Of a DNA stretch of 30,973 bases, positions 5,764 to 14,800 are shown in pieces. The translations under genes were made by a program, and so were the position numbers. The DNA comes from an uncultured Bacilli bacterium (GTDB taxonomy: Bacteria; Bacillota_I; Bacilli_A; RFN20; CAG-826), in the NCBI GenBank assembly GCA_934162685.1, contig CAKPJO010000004.1:1-30973 (forward strand), given 5' to 3'. The notes below the pieces were generated by a model, which made no database searches, was not told the DNA's origin, and worked only from the letters and a program-made list of their open reading frames with translations. The first letter of the stretch is position 1, and each line of letters starts with the position of its first letter.

Positions 5764-7242
5764 ATGGAGACTCTTTCGGTATTAAAAGATATTGGGCTTC
5801 GTGGAAATGGTGATATTTATTTAGGAGTAGTGGGACCAGTACGTGTTGGTAAATCAACATTTATTAAAAGATTTATGGAAGTATTAATTATTCCTCATAT
5901 AAAAAATGAGGATGATAAAAAAAGAGCGTTAGATGAATTGCCACAATCAGGAATTGGTAAAACAATTATGACAATGGAACCTAAATTTGTTCCATCAAAT
6001 GCTGTTGAAGTTTTAGTAGAAGAAAACTTAACAGTAAAAGTAAGATTAATTGATTGCGTGGGTTATATTATTGAAAATGCGCAAGGATACTTAGAAGATG
6101 GAAAAATGCGTATGGTTAAGACACCATGGTTTAGTGAAACTATACCATTTGATGATGCGGCAAAAATTGGCACTCAAAAAGTAATTAAAGAACATTCCAC
6201 ATTAGGTATTTGTGTTTTAAGTGATGGAACAATTAATGAATTTACTCGTGATGATTATAGAAATAGCGAAGATCAAGTTATTGAAGAATTAAAATCAATC
6301 GATCGTCCTTTTGTTATTGTCTTAAATTCGAAAACCCCAACTACTGATGCAACTAATAAAATCAAACAGGAATTAGAAGAAAAATATAATGTTCCTGTTA
6401 TTCCACTTAATGTAGAAGAAATGAGTGAAAATGATGCAACAGAAGTTTTGCGTGAAGCTTTATTCCAATATCCAATAGCAAATATTGATGTAGCTTTACC
6501 TAATTGGGTAAGTCAATTAGATGAAGAACATTATATTAAGCAAAGTGTTAATAATACGATAGAGGAAGCCATGAATAGCGCTCGTACAATTAGAGATGTT
6601 AATAATATTAATGAAGTGCTTAAGAACAATGAATATATTTCTAATGCTTCCATCAGCAATGTTGATACTGGAACAGGTGTGGTTACTATTCAAATGGATG
6701 TAAAAGATGGCTTATATGAAACAGTATTAAAAGAACTTGTCGGTTGTGAAATTTCAGATAAAGCCCAATTAATTGCAGTTTTAACGGAATTTACAAAAGC
6801 AAAAAGAGAATATGAAATTATCGGTAGTGCTCTTAAAACAGCTGAAGCAACAGGTTATGGATTTTCCAATGCTAGTTTAAATAATATGAAAATTGAAAAA
6901 CCAGTAATTACTAAATCTGGAAATCGATATGGCATTAAAGTAAAAGCGTTAGCCTCGACTTATCATATTATTAAAGTTGATTTGGAAACTACATTTGAAC
7001 CGACTTTAGGATCTAAAATGCAAAGTGATTATTTCTTAGATTATTTATTAAAAGCATATGAAGAAGATCCGAAAAAAATATTAGAATGTGAGATTTTTGG
7101 CCAAAAATTTGGCGATATTATCAAGGCAGGTATTACTGGAAAATTAGCAACATTACCAGAACCTGTGAAACTAAAACTTCAACAACTTGTTAAGACTATT
7201 TCTAATAAAGGAAAGTCAAATCTAATTGCGTTTGTATTTTAA
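5764..7242 (+). CDS. spoIVA: Stage IV sporulation protein A (coat basement ATPase)
   Basis: SpoIVA is a cytoskeletal ATPase made in the mother cell. It polymerises on the forespore surface as the base of the spore coat and is also needed for cortex formation. The 492-residue length equals B. subtilis SpoIVA. The Walker A motif GPVRVGKST places Lys at residue 30, Thr at 70 follows in KTIMT, and Asp97 lies in RLIDCVG; these are the positions known for ATP binding and hydrolysis in B. subtilis. The hydrophobic C-terminal end NLIAFVF fits the region that contacts SpoVM. A TAGGAGG site precedes the ATG. Its presence is the strongest sign of sporulation ability here. spoIVA also follows cmk and der in B. 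subtilis. Confidence 0.97.
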   Translation: METLSVLKDIGLRGNGDIYLGVVGPVRVGKSTFIKRFMEVLIIPHIKNEDDKKRALDELPQSGIGKTIMTMEPKFVPSNAVEVLVEENLTVKVRLIDCVGYIIENAQGYLEDGKMRMVKTPWFSETIPFDDAAKIGTQKVIKEHSTLGICVLSDGTINEFTRDDYRNSEDQVIEELKSIDRPFVIVLNSKTPTTDATNKIKQELEEKYNVPVIPLNVEEMSENDATEVLREALFQYPIANIDVALPNWVSQLDEEHYIKQSVNNTIEEAMNSARTIRDVNNINEVLKNNEYISNASISNVDTGTGVVTIQMDVKDGLYETVLKELVGCEISDKAQLIAVLTEFTKAKREYEIIGSALKTAEATGYGFSNASLNNMKIEKPVITKSGNRYGIKVKALASTYHIIKVDLETTFEPTLGSKMQSDYFLDYLLKAYEEDPKKILECEIFGQKFGDIIKAGITGKLATLPEPVKLKLQQLVKTISNKGKSNLIAFVF

Positions 7243-7250
7243 TTAAATTC

Positions 7251-7279
7251 ACTCCTAATCGCAATGGTTAGGAGTTTTC
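7251..7279 (+). terminator. Terminator after spoIVA
   Basis: ACTCCTAA (7251-7258) pairs with TTAGGAGT (7268-7275), extended by T-G and C-G pairs to a 5-nt loop, followed by TTTT. Confidence 0.85.
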
Positions 7280-7312
7280 ATTTGCTCAAAATCATAGTTA
7301 TTAAATTATTTA

Positions 7313-7335
7313 TTTAGCATAATAAATATGCTAAA
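7313..7335. promoter_or_regulatory. Palindrome overlapping the presumed pcrA promoter
   Basis: TTTAGCATA (7313-7321) and TATGCTAAA (7327-7335) form a perfect 9-bp inverted repeat with a 5-base spacer, 30 bases before the pcrA start. The right arm runs into TAAAAT (7332-7337), a possible -10 element. It is unlike the Gram-positive LexA box (CGAAC-N4-GTTCG). The binding protein is unknown. Confidence 0.45.
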
Positions 7336-7364
7336 ATAATAGACGAAGTTTTGGTGATGAAAAT

Positions 7365-9590
7365 ATGGAAAGTGCAGAATTACAAAAGTTAAATGAAAAG
7401 CAATTTAAAGCAGTAACCACTAGTAGTCAATATTGTCGTGTTATTGCTGGTGCAGGCTCAGGTAAAACTAGAGTATTAACTAATCGCTTTGTTTATTTGC
7501 TTGATGAAAGAAGAGTATATCCTAATCAAATATTAGCAATTACTTTTACGAATAAAGCTGCTGGAGAAATCAAAAAACGTATTACACATTTTTTACCAGA
7601 TATTAATCCCGCTCGATTGAATGTTTTTACGTTTCATTCTTTTTGTTTGCGCTTTTTGAAAAAAGAAATAGAAATATTAGGTATACCGCAAAATTTTATT
7701 ATTATTGATGAAGATGACCAAAAAGCATTATTAAAAAGAATTTTGAAAGCAGAAGGTTATAATGCTAAATCACAAATTTATAAAGAATTACCAGGATACA
7801 TTTCTTATCAAAAGAATCTTGGACTTTATCCAGATAATGTAGTTATTAAATCACATAATCCTAATGAAAAAGAAAAATTACATTTTTACAAATTATATCA
7901 AGAAGAATTAGAACGTAGTGATCAATTAGATTTTGATGACTTATTATTACGTACTTTAGAAATCTTAGCTAATTATCCTAATATTCGTAATAAATGGAAA
8001 ACATATTATAAACATATATTAATTGATGAATTCCAAGATACTAATGATATCCAATATGATATTGTCCGTTATTTAATGGGAGAAGATACTTGCTTATATG
8101 TTGTTGGTGATCCAGATCAAACAATTTATACTTGGCGTGGTGCCAATCAAAACATATTAATTAATATGCCAAAGGTATTCGATAGTGTTGAAACTATTAT
8201 TCTTGATGAAAATTATCGTTCAACTGCTCCTATACTTGATGCCGCTAATAAGCTAATCGAATTTAATAAAGGCCGTATTAAAAAGAATTTATTTACAGAA
8301 AATCAAAATGGTACACCAGTTGTGTACAATGACTTTTATGATCAATACACAGAAACACGTTACGTTATAAACACTATTCAAAATTTAGTTAGTAAAGGTG
8401 ACTTTGTTTATAAAGATATTGTCATTATGTATCGTGCAAACTATTTAACATTACCTTATGAAAAAGTGTTAGTTCAAAATCAAATTCCTTATCAAATTTA
8501 TGGTGGCCAAAAGTTCTATCAACGTAAAGAGGTAAAAGATATTTTGGCATTCTTGCGTTTATTAATAAATGATAAAGATAATGTATCTTTTGAAAGAATA
8601 ATCAACATCCCTAAACGCGGTGTTGGTGATACATCGATTGAAAAATTAAGGTTAGAAGCTGTTAATGAAAACATGTCTTATATGGAATATGTCACTAATA
8701 TTGATAACTATGATAGTAATATTCCGAGCAAATCAAGAAATGCTTTGAAAAATGTTGTTGAATTTATTAATGATTTAAAAGAAAAAATGCAACAACAAAC
8801 AATTGATGAATTTTTAAAATACTTATTAGATGTAACTCATTATAAAGAATACTTAACGCAAACGGAAGAAAATCCCGAAGATCGTTATGAAAACGTTGAA
8901 ACATTAGTAACTGATATCGTTTCAATAATGAAGTCTAGCGAAGGTATTACATTAGAACAATATTTAGATAATATTGCCCTTATGTCCGCGCAAGATTATG
9001 TGGAAAATGGTAATTGTTTAACACTTATGACAGTTCATACAGCAAAAGGACTAGAATTCCCAGTAGTGTTCTTAGTTGGTCTTAATGAAGGAGTATTCCC
9101 TAGCGCTCGCGCTATCGAAGATGATCCAGATCAAGGCATTGAAGAAGAAAGACGAGTTTGCTATGTGGCCTTTACTCGAGCAATGGAAAGATTATATGTT
9201 TCATCATTTAGAATTAGTTTTAATAGTCAAATAAGTGGACCTTCTTGCTTTATTGAAGAAGCAGGTCTTAAAGATGCTAATCGTCACTTAAAAGAATCAC
9301 AAAGACTTAATACATCGGTTATAAATAAATACAAAGCAGAAATTAATAAGCCTAAAGAAGTTACAAAGCCACTTGGTAAGCCGATTATTCTTAACCCAAC
9401 AATGAGTGCTTCACCAACAAATTGGAAAATTGGTGATCGTTTACGTCACGTAACATTTGGGTATGGTACAGTAATTGGGGTGGAATCATCAACAATCTCT
9501 GTTCGATTTGATGATGGAAATATAAAGAAACTTTTAGGAGCACATGCTTCAATAACAAAAATTACAGGAGATGGACACAATGAAGCCTAG
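7365..9590 (+). CDS. pcrA: ATP-dependent DNA helicase PcrA (UvrD/Rep family)
   Basis: PcrA is a 3'-5' superfamily 1 helicase used in nucleotide excision repair, plasmid replication and clearing RecA or RNA polymerase from DNA. All motifs are present: GAGSGKT with Lys34, FTNKAAGEI, TFHSFCLRFL, DFDDLLL, LIDEFQDT, GDPDQTIYTWRGA, ENYRS, VHTAKGLEFPVVFLVG and CYVAFTRA. A Tudor-like C-terminus (WKIGDRLRHVTFGYG) is known to contact RNA polymerase. Length (741) is normal. GGTGAT lies 5 bases upstream of the ATG. Its last bases overlap the start of ligA, as in the conserved pcrA-ligA pair of Bacilli. Confidence 0.97.
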   Translation: MESAELQKLNEKQFKAVTTSSQYCRVIAGAGSGKTRVLTNRFVYLLDERRVYPNQILAITFTNKAAGEIKKRITHFLPDINPARLNVFTFHSFCLRFLKKEIEILGIPQNFIIIDEDDQKALLKRILKAEGYNAKSQIYKELPGYISYQKNLGLYPDNVVIKSHNPNEKEKLHFYKLYQEELERSDQLDFDDLLLRTLEILANYPNIRNKWKTYYKHILIDEFQDTNDIQYDIVRYLMGEDTCLYVVGDPDQTIYTWRGANQNILINMPKVFDSVETIILDENYRSTAPILDAANKLIEFNKGRIKKNLFTENQNGTPVVYNDFYDQYTETRYVINTIQNLVSKGDFVYKDIVIMYRANYLTLPYEKVLVQNQIPYQIYGGQKFYQRKEVKDILAFLRLLINDKDNVSFERIINIPKRGVGDTSIEKLRLEAVNENMSYMEYVTNIDNYDSNIPSKSRNALKNVVEFINDLKEKMQQQTIDEFLKYLLDVTHYKEYLTQTEENPEDRYENVETLVTDIVSIMKSSEGITLEQYLDNIALMSAQDYVENGNCLTLMTVHTAKGLEFPVVFLVGLNEGVFPSARAIEDDPDQGIEEERRVCYVAFTRAMERLYVSSFRISFNSQISGPSCFIEEAGLKDANRHLKESQRLNTSVINKYKAEINKPKEVTKPLGKPIILNPTMSASPTNWKIGDRLRHVTFGYGTVIGVESSTISVRFDDGNIKKLLGAHASITKITGDGHNEA

Positions 9591-11577
9591 AGAAAGAGTT
9601 TTGGAACTTAGAGCCTTACTAGATCGTTACAATTATGAGTATTATCATTTAAATGCTTCATCAGTTTCGGATGCGGAATATGATCGACTTATGAATGAGT
9701 TGATTATGTTAGAAAACGAAAATCCGGAATTAAAAGACCCATTATCACCAAGTCAAAGAGTTGGTGGTAGCGTTGCCTCGGAATTTAAGAAAATTACTCA
9801 TAAACGTTTGATGTTATCTTTGGCCAATGCATTTAACGAAGCAGATTTACGCGATTTTGACCGCAAAGTTCGTGAAGTGCTAAATGTTGATAAAGTAACA
9901 TATATGGCGGAAATGAAAATTGATGGCCTTGCTATGTCGCTTGATTATGATAAAGGAACATTAAATTATGCGGCAACAAGAGGAGATGGCACAATTGGTG
10001 AAGATGTTACTCAAAATGTCATTACCATTAAGTCTATCCCTACGCATATTAATGTCAAAGAACCATTTGAAGTACGTGGCGAAGTTTATATGCCTAAAAA
10101 GAGCTTAGAACTTTTAAATAAAGAACGTTTAAGACTCAATCAACCATTGTTAGCTAATGCCCGTAATGCTGCTGCAGGATCTATTCGTCAACTTGATTCT
10201 AAAGTTGCTGCGTCTCGTAAATTAGATGCTTATTGGTATTATTTTGTCAATGCGCAAGAATTTAATTTTAAAAAGCATAGTGATGCTTTAAATTTTATTG
10301 AATCATTAGGATTTAGAACAAATCCAGAACGTCGTTTATGTAATGGTATTGATGAAGTTTTAGCTTATATTGAAGAATATACTTTAAAACGTCCAACCCT
10401 CGATTATGATATTGATGGTATCGTTATTAAAGTTGATGATATTACGAAATACGATATGCTTGGTTATACTGCTAAAACACCCAAATGGGCGATAGCGTAC
10501 AAATTCCCACCAGAGGAAGTTCAAACAAAATTAGAAGATATTGTATTTACGGTTGGAAGAACTGGCAAAATAACTCCGAATGCGGTGTTGTCACCTGTTC
10601 GTGTTGCGGGTTCAATGGTACAAAGAGCAACATTACATAATGAAGAATTCATTACTTCTAAAGATATGATGATTGGTGATATTGTCGTAATTAGAAAAGC
10701 TGGAGATGTTATTCCAGAAGTAGTAAAATCTTTAAAAGAAAGAAGAACTGGTAATGAAAAACCATTTAGTATGATTAGTAATTGTCCAGTATGCGGAGAA
10801 CCTTTAGTAAAGGTTGATGCAATGCATTTTTGTAAAAATCCGCACTGCGAAGCTAAACATATTGAAGGACTAATCCATTATTCAAGTCGTGATGCGATGG
10901 ATATTGATGGATTAGGCGAAAAAATAGTGGAAATATTATTTAACGAAAAATTTATTCGTACCATTCCTGATATTTATCGCTTATATAATTACCGTCAAGA
11001 TGTAATATATATGGACGGATTTAAAGATAAATCGGTCGATAATTTACTGGATGCAATTGAAAATAGCAAAAAGAATTCTTTAGAAAAACTAATATTTGGT
11101 TTAGGTATTAAAGAAGTTGGTGCAAAAACCGCAAAAATATTAGCTAAAAAATATTTAGAGTTAGATAAATTAATTCAAGCTAGTTATGAGGATTTATTAG
11201 CAATTCCTGATATTGGCCCGATTAGTGCTAAATCAATAAGTGAATATTTCAAAGATGAACATAACATTGCTATGATTAATGAATTAAAAGAATTAAATCT
11301 AAACATGAAATATTTAGGTCAAGTAGAAAGTGATACTTCTTCCCCATTCTTTGGAAAGACAGTTGTATTAACTGGAACGTTATCTAAAATGGGAAGAAAA
11401 GAAGCAACGGAAATGCTAGAAAATTTAGGAGCTAAAGTTGCAGGATCGGTATCTAAGAAAACTGATTATGTAATATTCGGTGTTGATGCTGGTTCTAAAT
11501 TAGATAAAGCTCGTGAATTAGGTGTTGCTACCCTTGATGAAGAATCATTTTTAGAATTAATAGAAGAAAATAAATAA
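9580..11577 (+). CDS. ligA: NAD-dependent DNA ligase LigA
   Basis: LigA seals nicks using NAD+ during replication and repair. Visible domains are the N-terminal Ia region (YNYEYYHLNAS), the adenylation domain with catalytic Lys in the KIDG motif (residue about 113), an OB fold, a four-Cys zinc finger (CPVCG...CKNPHC, about residues 405-425), helix-hairpin-helix repeats, and a C-terminal BRCT domain (about 590-665). The start at 9580 has AGGAG 9 bases upstream; the in-frame ATG at 9571 touches that site and is rejected. The start codon overlaps pcrA by 11 bases. Length is 665, typical for the family. Confidence 0.98.
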   Translation: MKPRERVLELRALLDRYNYEYYHLNASSVSDAEYDRLMNELIMLENENPELKDPLSPSQRVGGSVASEFKKITHKRLMLSLANAFNEADLRDFDRKVREVLNVDKVTYMAEMKIDGLAMSLDYDKGTLNYAATRGDGTIGEDVTQNVITIKSIPTHINVKEPFEVRGEVYMPKKSLELLNKERLRLNQPLLANARNAAAGSIRQLDSKVAASRKLDAYWYYFVNAQEFNFKKHSDALNFIESLGFRTNPERRLCNGIDEVLAYIEEYTLKRPTLDYDIDGIVIKVDDITKYDMLGYTAKTPKWAIAYKFPPEEVQTKLEDIVFTVGRTGKITPNAVLSPVRVAGSMVQRATLHNEEFITSKDMMIGDIVVIRKAGDVIPEVVKSLKERRTGNEKPFSMISNCPVCGEPLVKVDAMHFCKNPHCEAKHIEGLIHYSSRDAMDIDGLGEKIVEILFNEKFIRTIPDIYRLYNYRQDVIYMDGFKDKSVDNLLDAIENSKKNSLEKLIFGLGIKEVGAKTAKILAKKYLELDKLIQASYEDLLAIPDIGPISAKSISEYFKDEHNIAMINELKELNLNMKYLGQVESDTSSPFFGKTVVLTGTLSKMGRKEATEMLENLGAKVAGSVSKKTDYVIFGVDAGSKLDKARELGVATLDEESFLELIEENK

Positions 11578-11590
11578 GGTGGGTGAATTT

Positions 11591-11887
11591 ATGAAAGAAG
11601 TAAATCGTGCTGTTTTAAAAGATGCAGCCTTACGCTTAATGTTTGATATGTCAGATGAACAATATGAAACATTAGAAAAAGAATTTGAAATTATTATTAA
11701 ACAAATGAACTTAATTGGAGAAATTAAAGGTGTTGATGAAGTTGAACCAATGACTTTCCCATTTTGTGTTACTACTGATTATTTAAGAGAAGATGTCGCA
11801 GAGACACCATTAACAAAAGAAGAAGTTTTAGCTAATGCTAAAGATGTCTTAGATGGGCAAATTAAACTTCCAAAGGTGGTAGGATAA
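11591..11887 (+). CDS. gatC: Aspartyl/glutamyl-tRNA amidotransferase subunit C
   Basis: GatC is the small structural subunit that wraps around GatA and GatB in the enzyme making Gln-tRNA(Gln), or Asn-tRNA(Asn), by transamidation. The 98-residue protein starts MKEVNRAVLKDAALRLMFDM and includes the central helix (LEKEFEIIIKQMNLIGEIKG), the V(D)EVEPM motif and the Arg-Glu-Asp-Val segment (YLREDV) conserved in GatC. ATG 11591 follows GGTGGGTGA. The GTG at 11579 is an unlikely earlier start. Its stop overlaps the gatA ATG by one base (TAATG). Confidence 0.93.
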   Translation: MKEVNRAVLKDAALRLMFDMSDEQYETLEKEFEIIIKQMNLIGEIKGVDEVEPMTFPFCVTTDYLREDVAETPLTKEEVLANAKDVLDGQIKLPKVVG

Positions 11888-13344
11888 TGAATTACTTAGA
11901 TTTGACTATTGAAGAAATGCATCAAGCTTTAGTGGATAAAAAAGTTACACCACTAGAATTAACTTTAGAAGCTATTAAAAGAGCAAAAGAAGATAACAAT
12001 AATGCGTTTGAAACTATTTTAGAAAAAGAAGCTATTGAAATTGCTTCGAATTTAAAAGAACCAGAAGTTGATAATATATTCTGGGGCATACCAGTTGGTA
12101 TTAAGGATAATTTCTCCACTAAAGGAATATTAACAACAGGAAGTAGCGAAATTTTACGTGACTATGTTCCAGTATTTAACGCTACTGTCGTTCAAAAATT
12201 ATTAGATGCTCATGCAGTGCCAATTGCTAAAACAACACTTGATGAATTAGCAATGGGTGGAACTGGTACAACTGGACATAAAGGAATAACATATAACCCT
12301 TATGATCCATCTCATACTCGTTTAGTAGGTGGTTCTAGTTGTGGAAGTACCGCGATGGTAAGTAATGCAATTGCACCATTTGCTTTAGGATCTGATACTG
12401 GTGACTCAGTAAGAAAACCTGCCTCTTTTGCTGGACTTGTTGGTTTTAAACCAACTTGGGGTAGAATTTCAAGATTTGGTTTATTCCCATTTGCTCCTTC
12501 TCTAGATCACGTTGCTTATTTTACTCGCTCAGTAGATGATTCAGCTTTAGCTTTATCTCTTTTAGCGGGACGCGATAATAACGATGCAACAAGTTCAACA
12601 AAGCCAGTGGAAAATTATATTGAAAATATTAATAAATCAATCGAAGGTAAGAAAATCGCAGTATTACATGAAGTAATTGATTCGATTGATGATAAAGATG
12701 TCTTAAAAGCATTTGATGAAACTATTGAAGAATTAAAAAAACAAGGCGCTACTATTGAAGTAGTTGATTTTGGAGTAAAATTATTAGAATCTATATATCC
12801 AACATACATGGTTATTTCTTGTGCAGAAGCAACAAGTAACAATGCTAATTTAGATGGCGTTAAATTTGGACCACGCTACGAAGCGGATACTTATACGGAT
12901 GTAATGATTAAATCTAGAACTAATGGTTTTGGCGAATTAATTAGAAGAAGATTTATTATTGGAAGTTTTGCTTTAATGCGTGAAAATCAAAATGACTTAT
13001 TCTTACGCGCTCAAAAAGCTCGCCGTTTAATTGTTAATCGTACAAATGAAATTTTACGTGATTATGATTTTATTTATGTTCCTGCTGCACCAAATATTGC
13101 CCCAAAGATTAGTGATAGTTCTGATCGCTTATCAAATAACTATTTAATTGCTGATAATATTTTGGTTTTAGGTAATTTTGCAGGTCTTCCATCGATTACT
13201 TTACCAATTGGCAAAAAAGAAAACATGCCATTTGGCGCTAATGTGATGGGAAGAGCATTTGAAGAAGCTAATGTGTTTAATATTGCTAAAGCAATTGAAA
13301 ATATTACGGGATTACGTAATATGTCAGCTAGAGAGGTGAAATAA
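11887..13344 (+). CDS. gatA: Aspartyl/glutamyl-tRNA amidotransferase subunit A (amidase)
   Basis: GatA releases ammonia from glutamine or asparagine for use by GatB. The 485-residue amidase-signature protein has the catalytic Lys in GIPVGIKDNF, the cis-Ser in GGSSCGST and the nucleophilic Ser in SDTGDSVRKPA. The triad Ser-Ser-Lys is intact. However, the usual GGSSGG and TGGSIRQPA motifs are changed to GGSSCG and TGDSVRKPA, so two glycines near the active site are replaced. This may be a lineage trait. Translation is coupled to gatC by a one-base overlap, and gatB begins two bases later. Confidence 0.96.
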   Translation: MNYLDLTIEEMHQALVDKKVTPLELTLEAIKRAKEDNNNAFETILEKEAIEIASNLKEPEVDNIFWGIPVGIKDNFSTKGILTTGSSEILRDYVPVFNATVVQKLLDAHAVPIAKTTLDELAMGGTGTTGHKGITYNPYDPSHTRLVGGSSCGSTAMVSNAIAPFALGSDTGDSVRKPASFAGLVGFKPTWGRISRFGLFPFAPSLDHVAYFTRSVDDSALALSLLAGRDNNDATSSTKPVENYIENINKSIEGKKIAVLHEVIDSIDDKDVLKAFDETIEELKKQGATIEVVDFGVKLLESIYPTYMVISCAEATSNNANLDGVKFGPRYEADTYTDVMIKSRTNGFGELIRRRFIIGSFALMRENQNDLFLRAQKARRLIVNRTNEILRDYDFIYVPAAPNIAPKISDSSDRLSNNYLIADNILVLGNFAGLPSITLPIGKKENMPFGANVMGRAFEEANVFNIAKAIENITGLRNMSAREVK

Positions 13345-13345
13345 T

Positions 13346-14731
13346 ATGAATTTTGAAGCAGTTATTGGTATTGAAATTCACGTTGAAATGAAAACTAAAT
13401 CTAAAATGTTTTCTTCGGCGCCAGTATTATTCGGTGCTGAACCAAACACTTTAGTTCGACCTCTTGATATTGCTTTTCCTGGTACAATGCCAGTGGTAAA
13501 TAAACAAGCGGTAATTAATGCAATTCGCGTATCTAATGCTTTACATATGACGATAGATGATGAATTATGGTTTGACCGTAAAAACTATTTCTATAGTGAT
13601 TTACCAAAGGGATTCCAAATTACTCAAGATAAACGTCCTATTGGTAGAAATGGCTACGTCACTATTAAGGTTGATGGTAAAGAAAAGCAAATCGAAATTG
13701 AAAGACTTCATATGGAAGAAGATACTTGTAAACAATTACACTTATCTAATTATTCTTTGCTTGACTATAACCGTGCTGGTACTCCATTAGTGGAAATTGT
13801 TTCTCGTCCAAATATTAGAAGTGGCGAAGAAGCAATGAAATATGTGGAACAAATTCGTTCGATTGTTCAATACACTAATGTTAGTGATGGTAAGATGGAA
13901 GAAGGATCATTACGTTGCGATGTTAATATTTCCTTACGTCCAATTGGCCAAGAAAAATTTGGTACAAAAGTCGAAATTAAAAACTTAAACTCTTTATCAA
14001 ATGTAGAAAAAGCTATTGAGTTTGAAATCATTCGTCAACAACAACTTCTTTTAGCAGGTATGCCTGTTGAACAAGAAACAAGACGTTTTGATGAAATTCG
14101 TAAAGAAACAGTTCTTATGCGTAAGAAAACCGACGCAGTTGACTATAAGTACTTCACTGAGCCAAATATTACTCCAATTAAATTAAGCAAAGAATTCATT
14201 GAAAACGCTATTAACACTTGCCCAGAATTAGCGTCAAGTAAAAAAAATAGATATATGAACGAATTAGGCTTAAGCGAATATGACGCTGATACTATTTTAA
14301 TGGATAAAGATCCTAAATTGCTAGCAAACTGGGTGATGGTGGATATGGCTGCTTATTTAAATAAAAATGGCATAAGTATTTTAAATGTAAAACTTTCACC
14401 AATGCATTTAGGCGAAATGGTTAAATTAATTGAAGAAGGTAAGATTTCTTCAAAACAAGCTAAAGATGTCTTTGCTCGAATTATTGAATCTGATGAATCA
14501 GCAATAGATGTTGCTAATAAACTTGGAATTGTCCAAATGTCTGATGAAGGGGCGATTTTCGATTTAGTAAATGAAGTATTAAATGAAAACCCACAATCTA
14601 TTGAAGATTATAAAAATGGTAAAGACCGCGCGGTAGGATTCTTAGTTGGCCAAGTAATGAAAAAATCACATGGTAAAGCTAATCCAGCTCTAACTTCTAA
14701 AACTATTATCGCTGAACTAAAAAAAAGATAG
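13346..14731 (+). CDS. gatB: Aspartyl/glutamyl-tRNA amidotransferase subunit B
   Basis: GatB binds the mischarged tRNA, activates the glutamyl or aspartyl group with ATP and transfers ammonia from GatA. Conserved features are GIEIHVEM, the (F)DRKNYFYSDLPKGFQITQ block, HMEEDT, GTPLVEIVSRP, GSLRCDVNISLRP and VEIKNLNS. A helical domain and YqeY-like tail end in TIIAELKKR. At 461 residues it is about 15 shorter than usual: the segment after LSEYDAD, which normally holds an ADFFE-type stretch, is missing before DPKLLANWVM. AGAGGTGA precedes the ATG. It closes the gatCAB operon. Confidence 0.96.
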   Translation: MNFEAVIGIEIHVEMKTKSKMFSSAPVLFGAEPNTLVRPLDIAFPGTMPVVNKQAVINAIRVSNALHMTIDDELWFDRKNYFYSDLPKGFQITQDKRPIGRNGYVTIKVDGKEKQIEIERLHMEEDTCKQLHLSNYSLLDYNRAGTPLVEIVSRPNIRSGEEAMKYVEQIRSIVQYTNVSDGKMEEGSLRCDVNISLRPIGQEKFGTKVEIKNLNSLSNVEKAIEFEIIRQQQLLLAGMPVEQETRRFDEIRKETVLMRKKTDAVDYKYFTEPNITPIKLSKEFIENAINTCPELASSKKNRYMNELGLSEYDADTILMDKDPKLLANWVMVDMAAYLNKNGISILNVKLSPMHLGEMVKLIEEGKISSKQAKDVFARIIESDESAIDVANKLGIVQMSDEGAIFDLVNEVLNENPQSIEDYKNGKDRAVGFLVGQVMKKSHGKANPALTSKTIIAELKKR

Positions 14732-14745
14732 TTTAATTAAGCAAC

Positions 14746-14774
14746 TTGTCACAAATACAAAAATAAAGTAAAAT
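14746..14774 (+). promoter_or_regulatory. Sigma-A-type promoter of the DnaB-like ATPase gene
   Basis: TTGTCA (14746-14751) and TAAAAT (14769-14774) are separated by 17 bases, just after the gatB stop. The following gene can therefore be transcribed on its own. Confidence 0.7.
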
Positions 14775-14800
14775 AAACTTATCAAGGGAGATTTTCGAAT

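Noticed and set aside
13557..13790. 77-residue plus-strand frame inside gatB
   Set aside because: Out-of-frame shadow of a well-supported gene.
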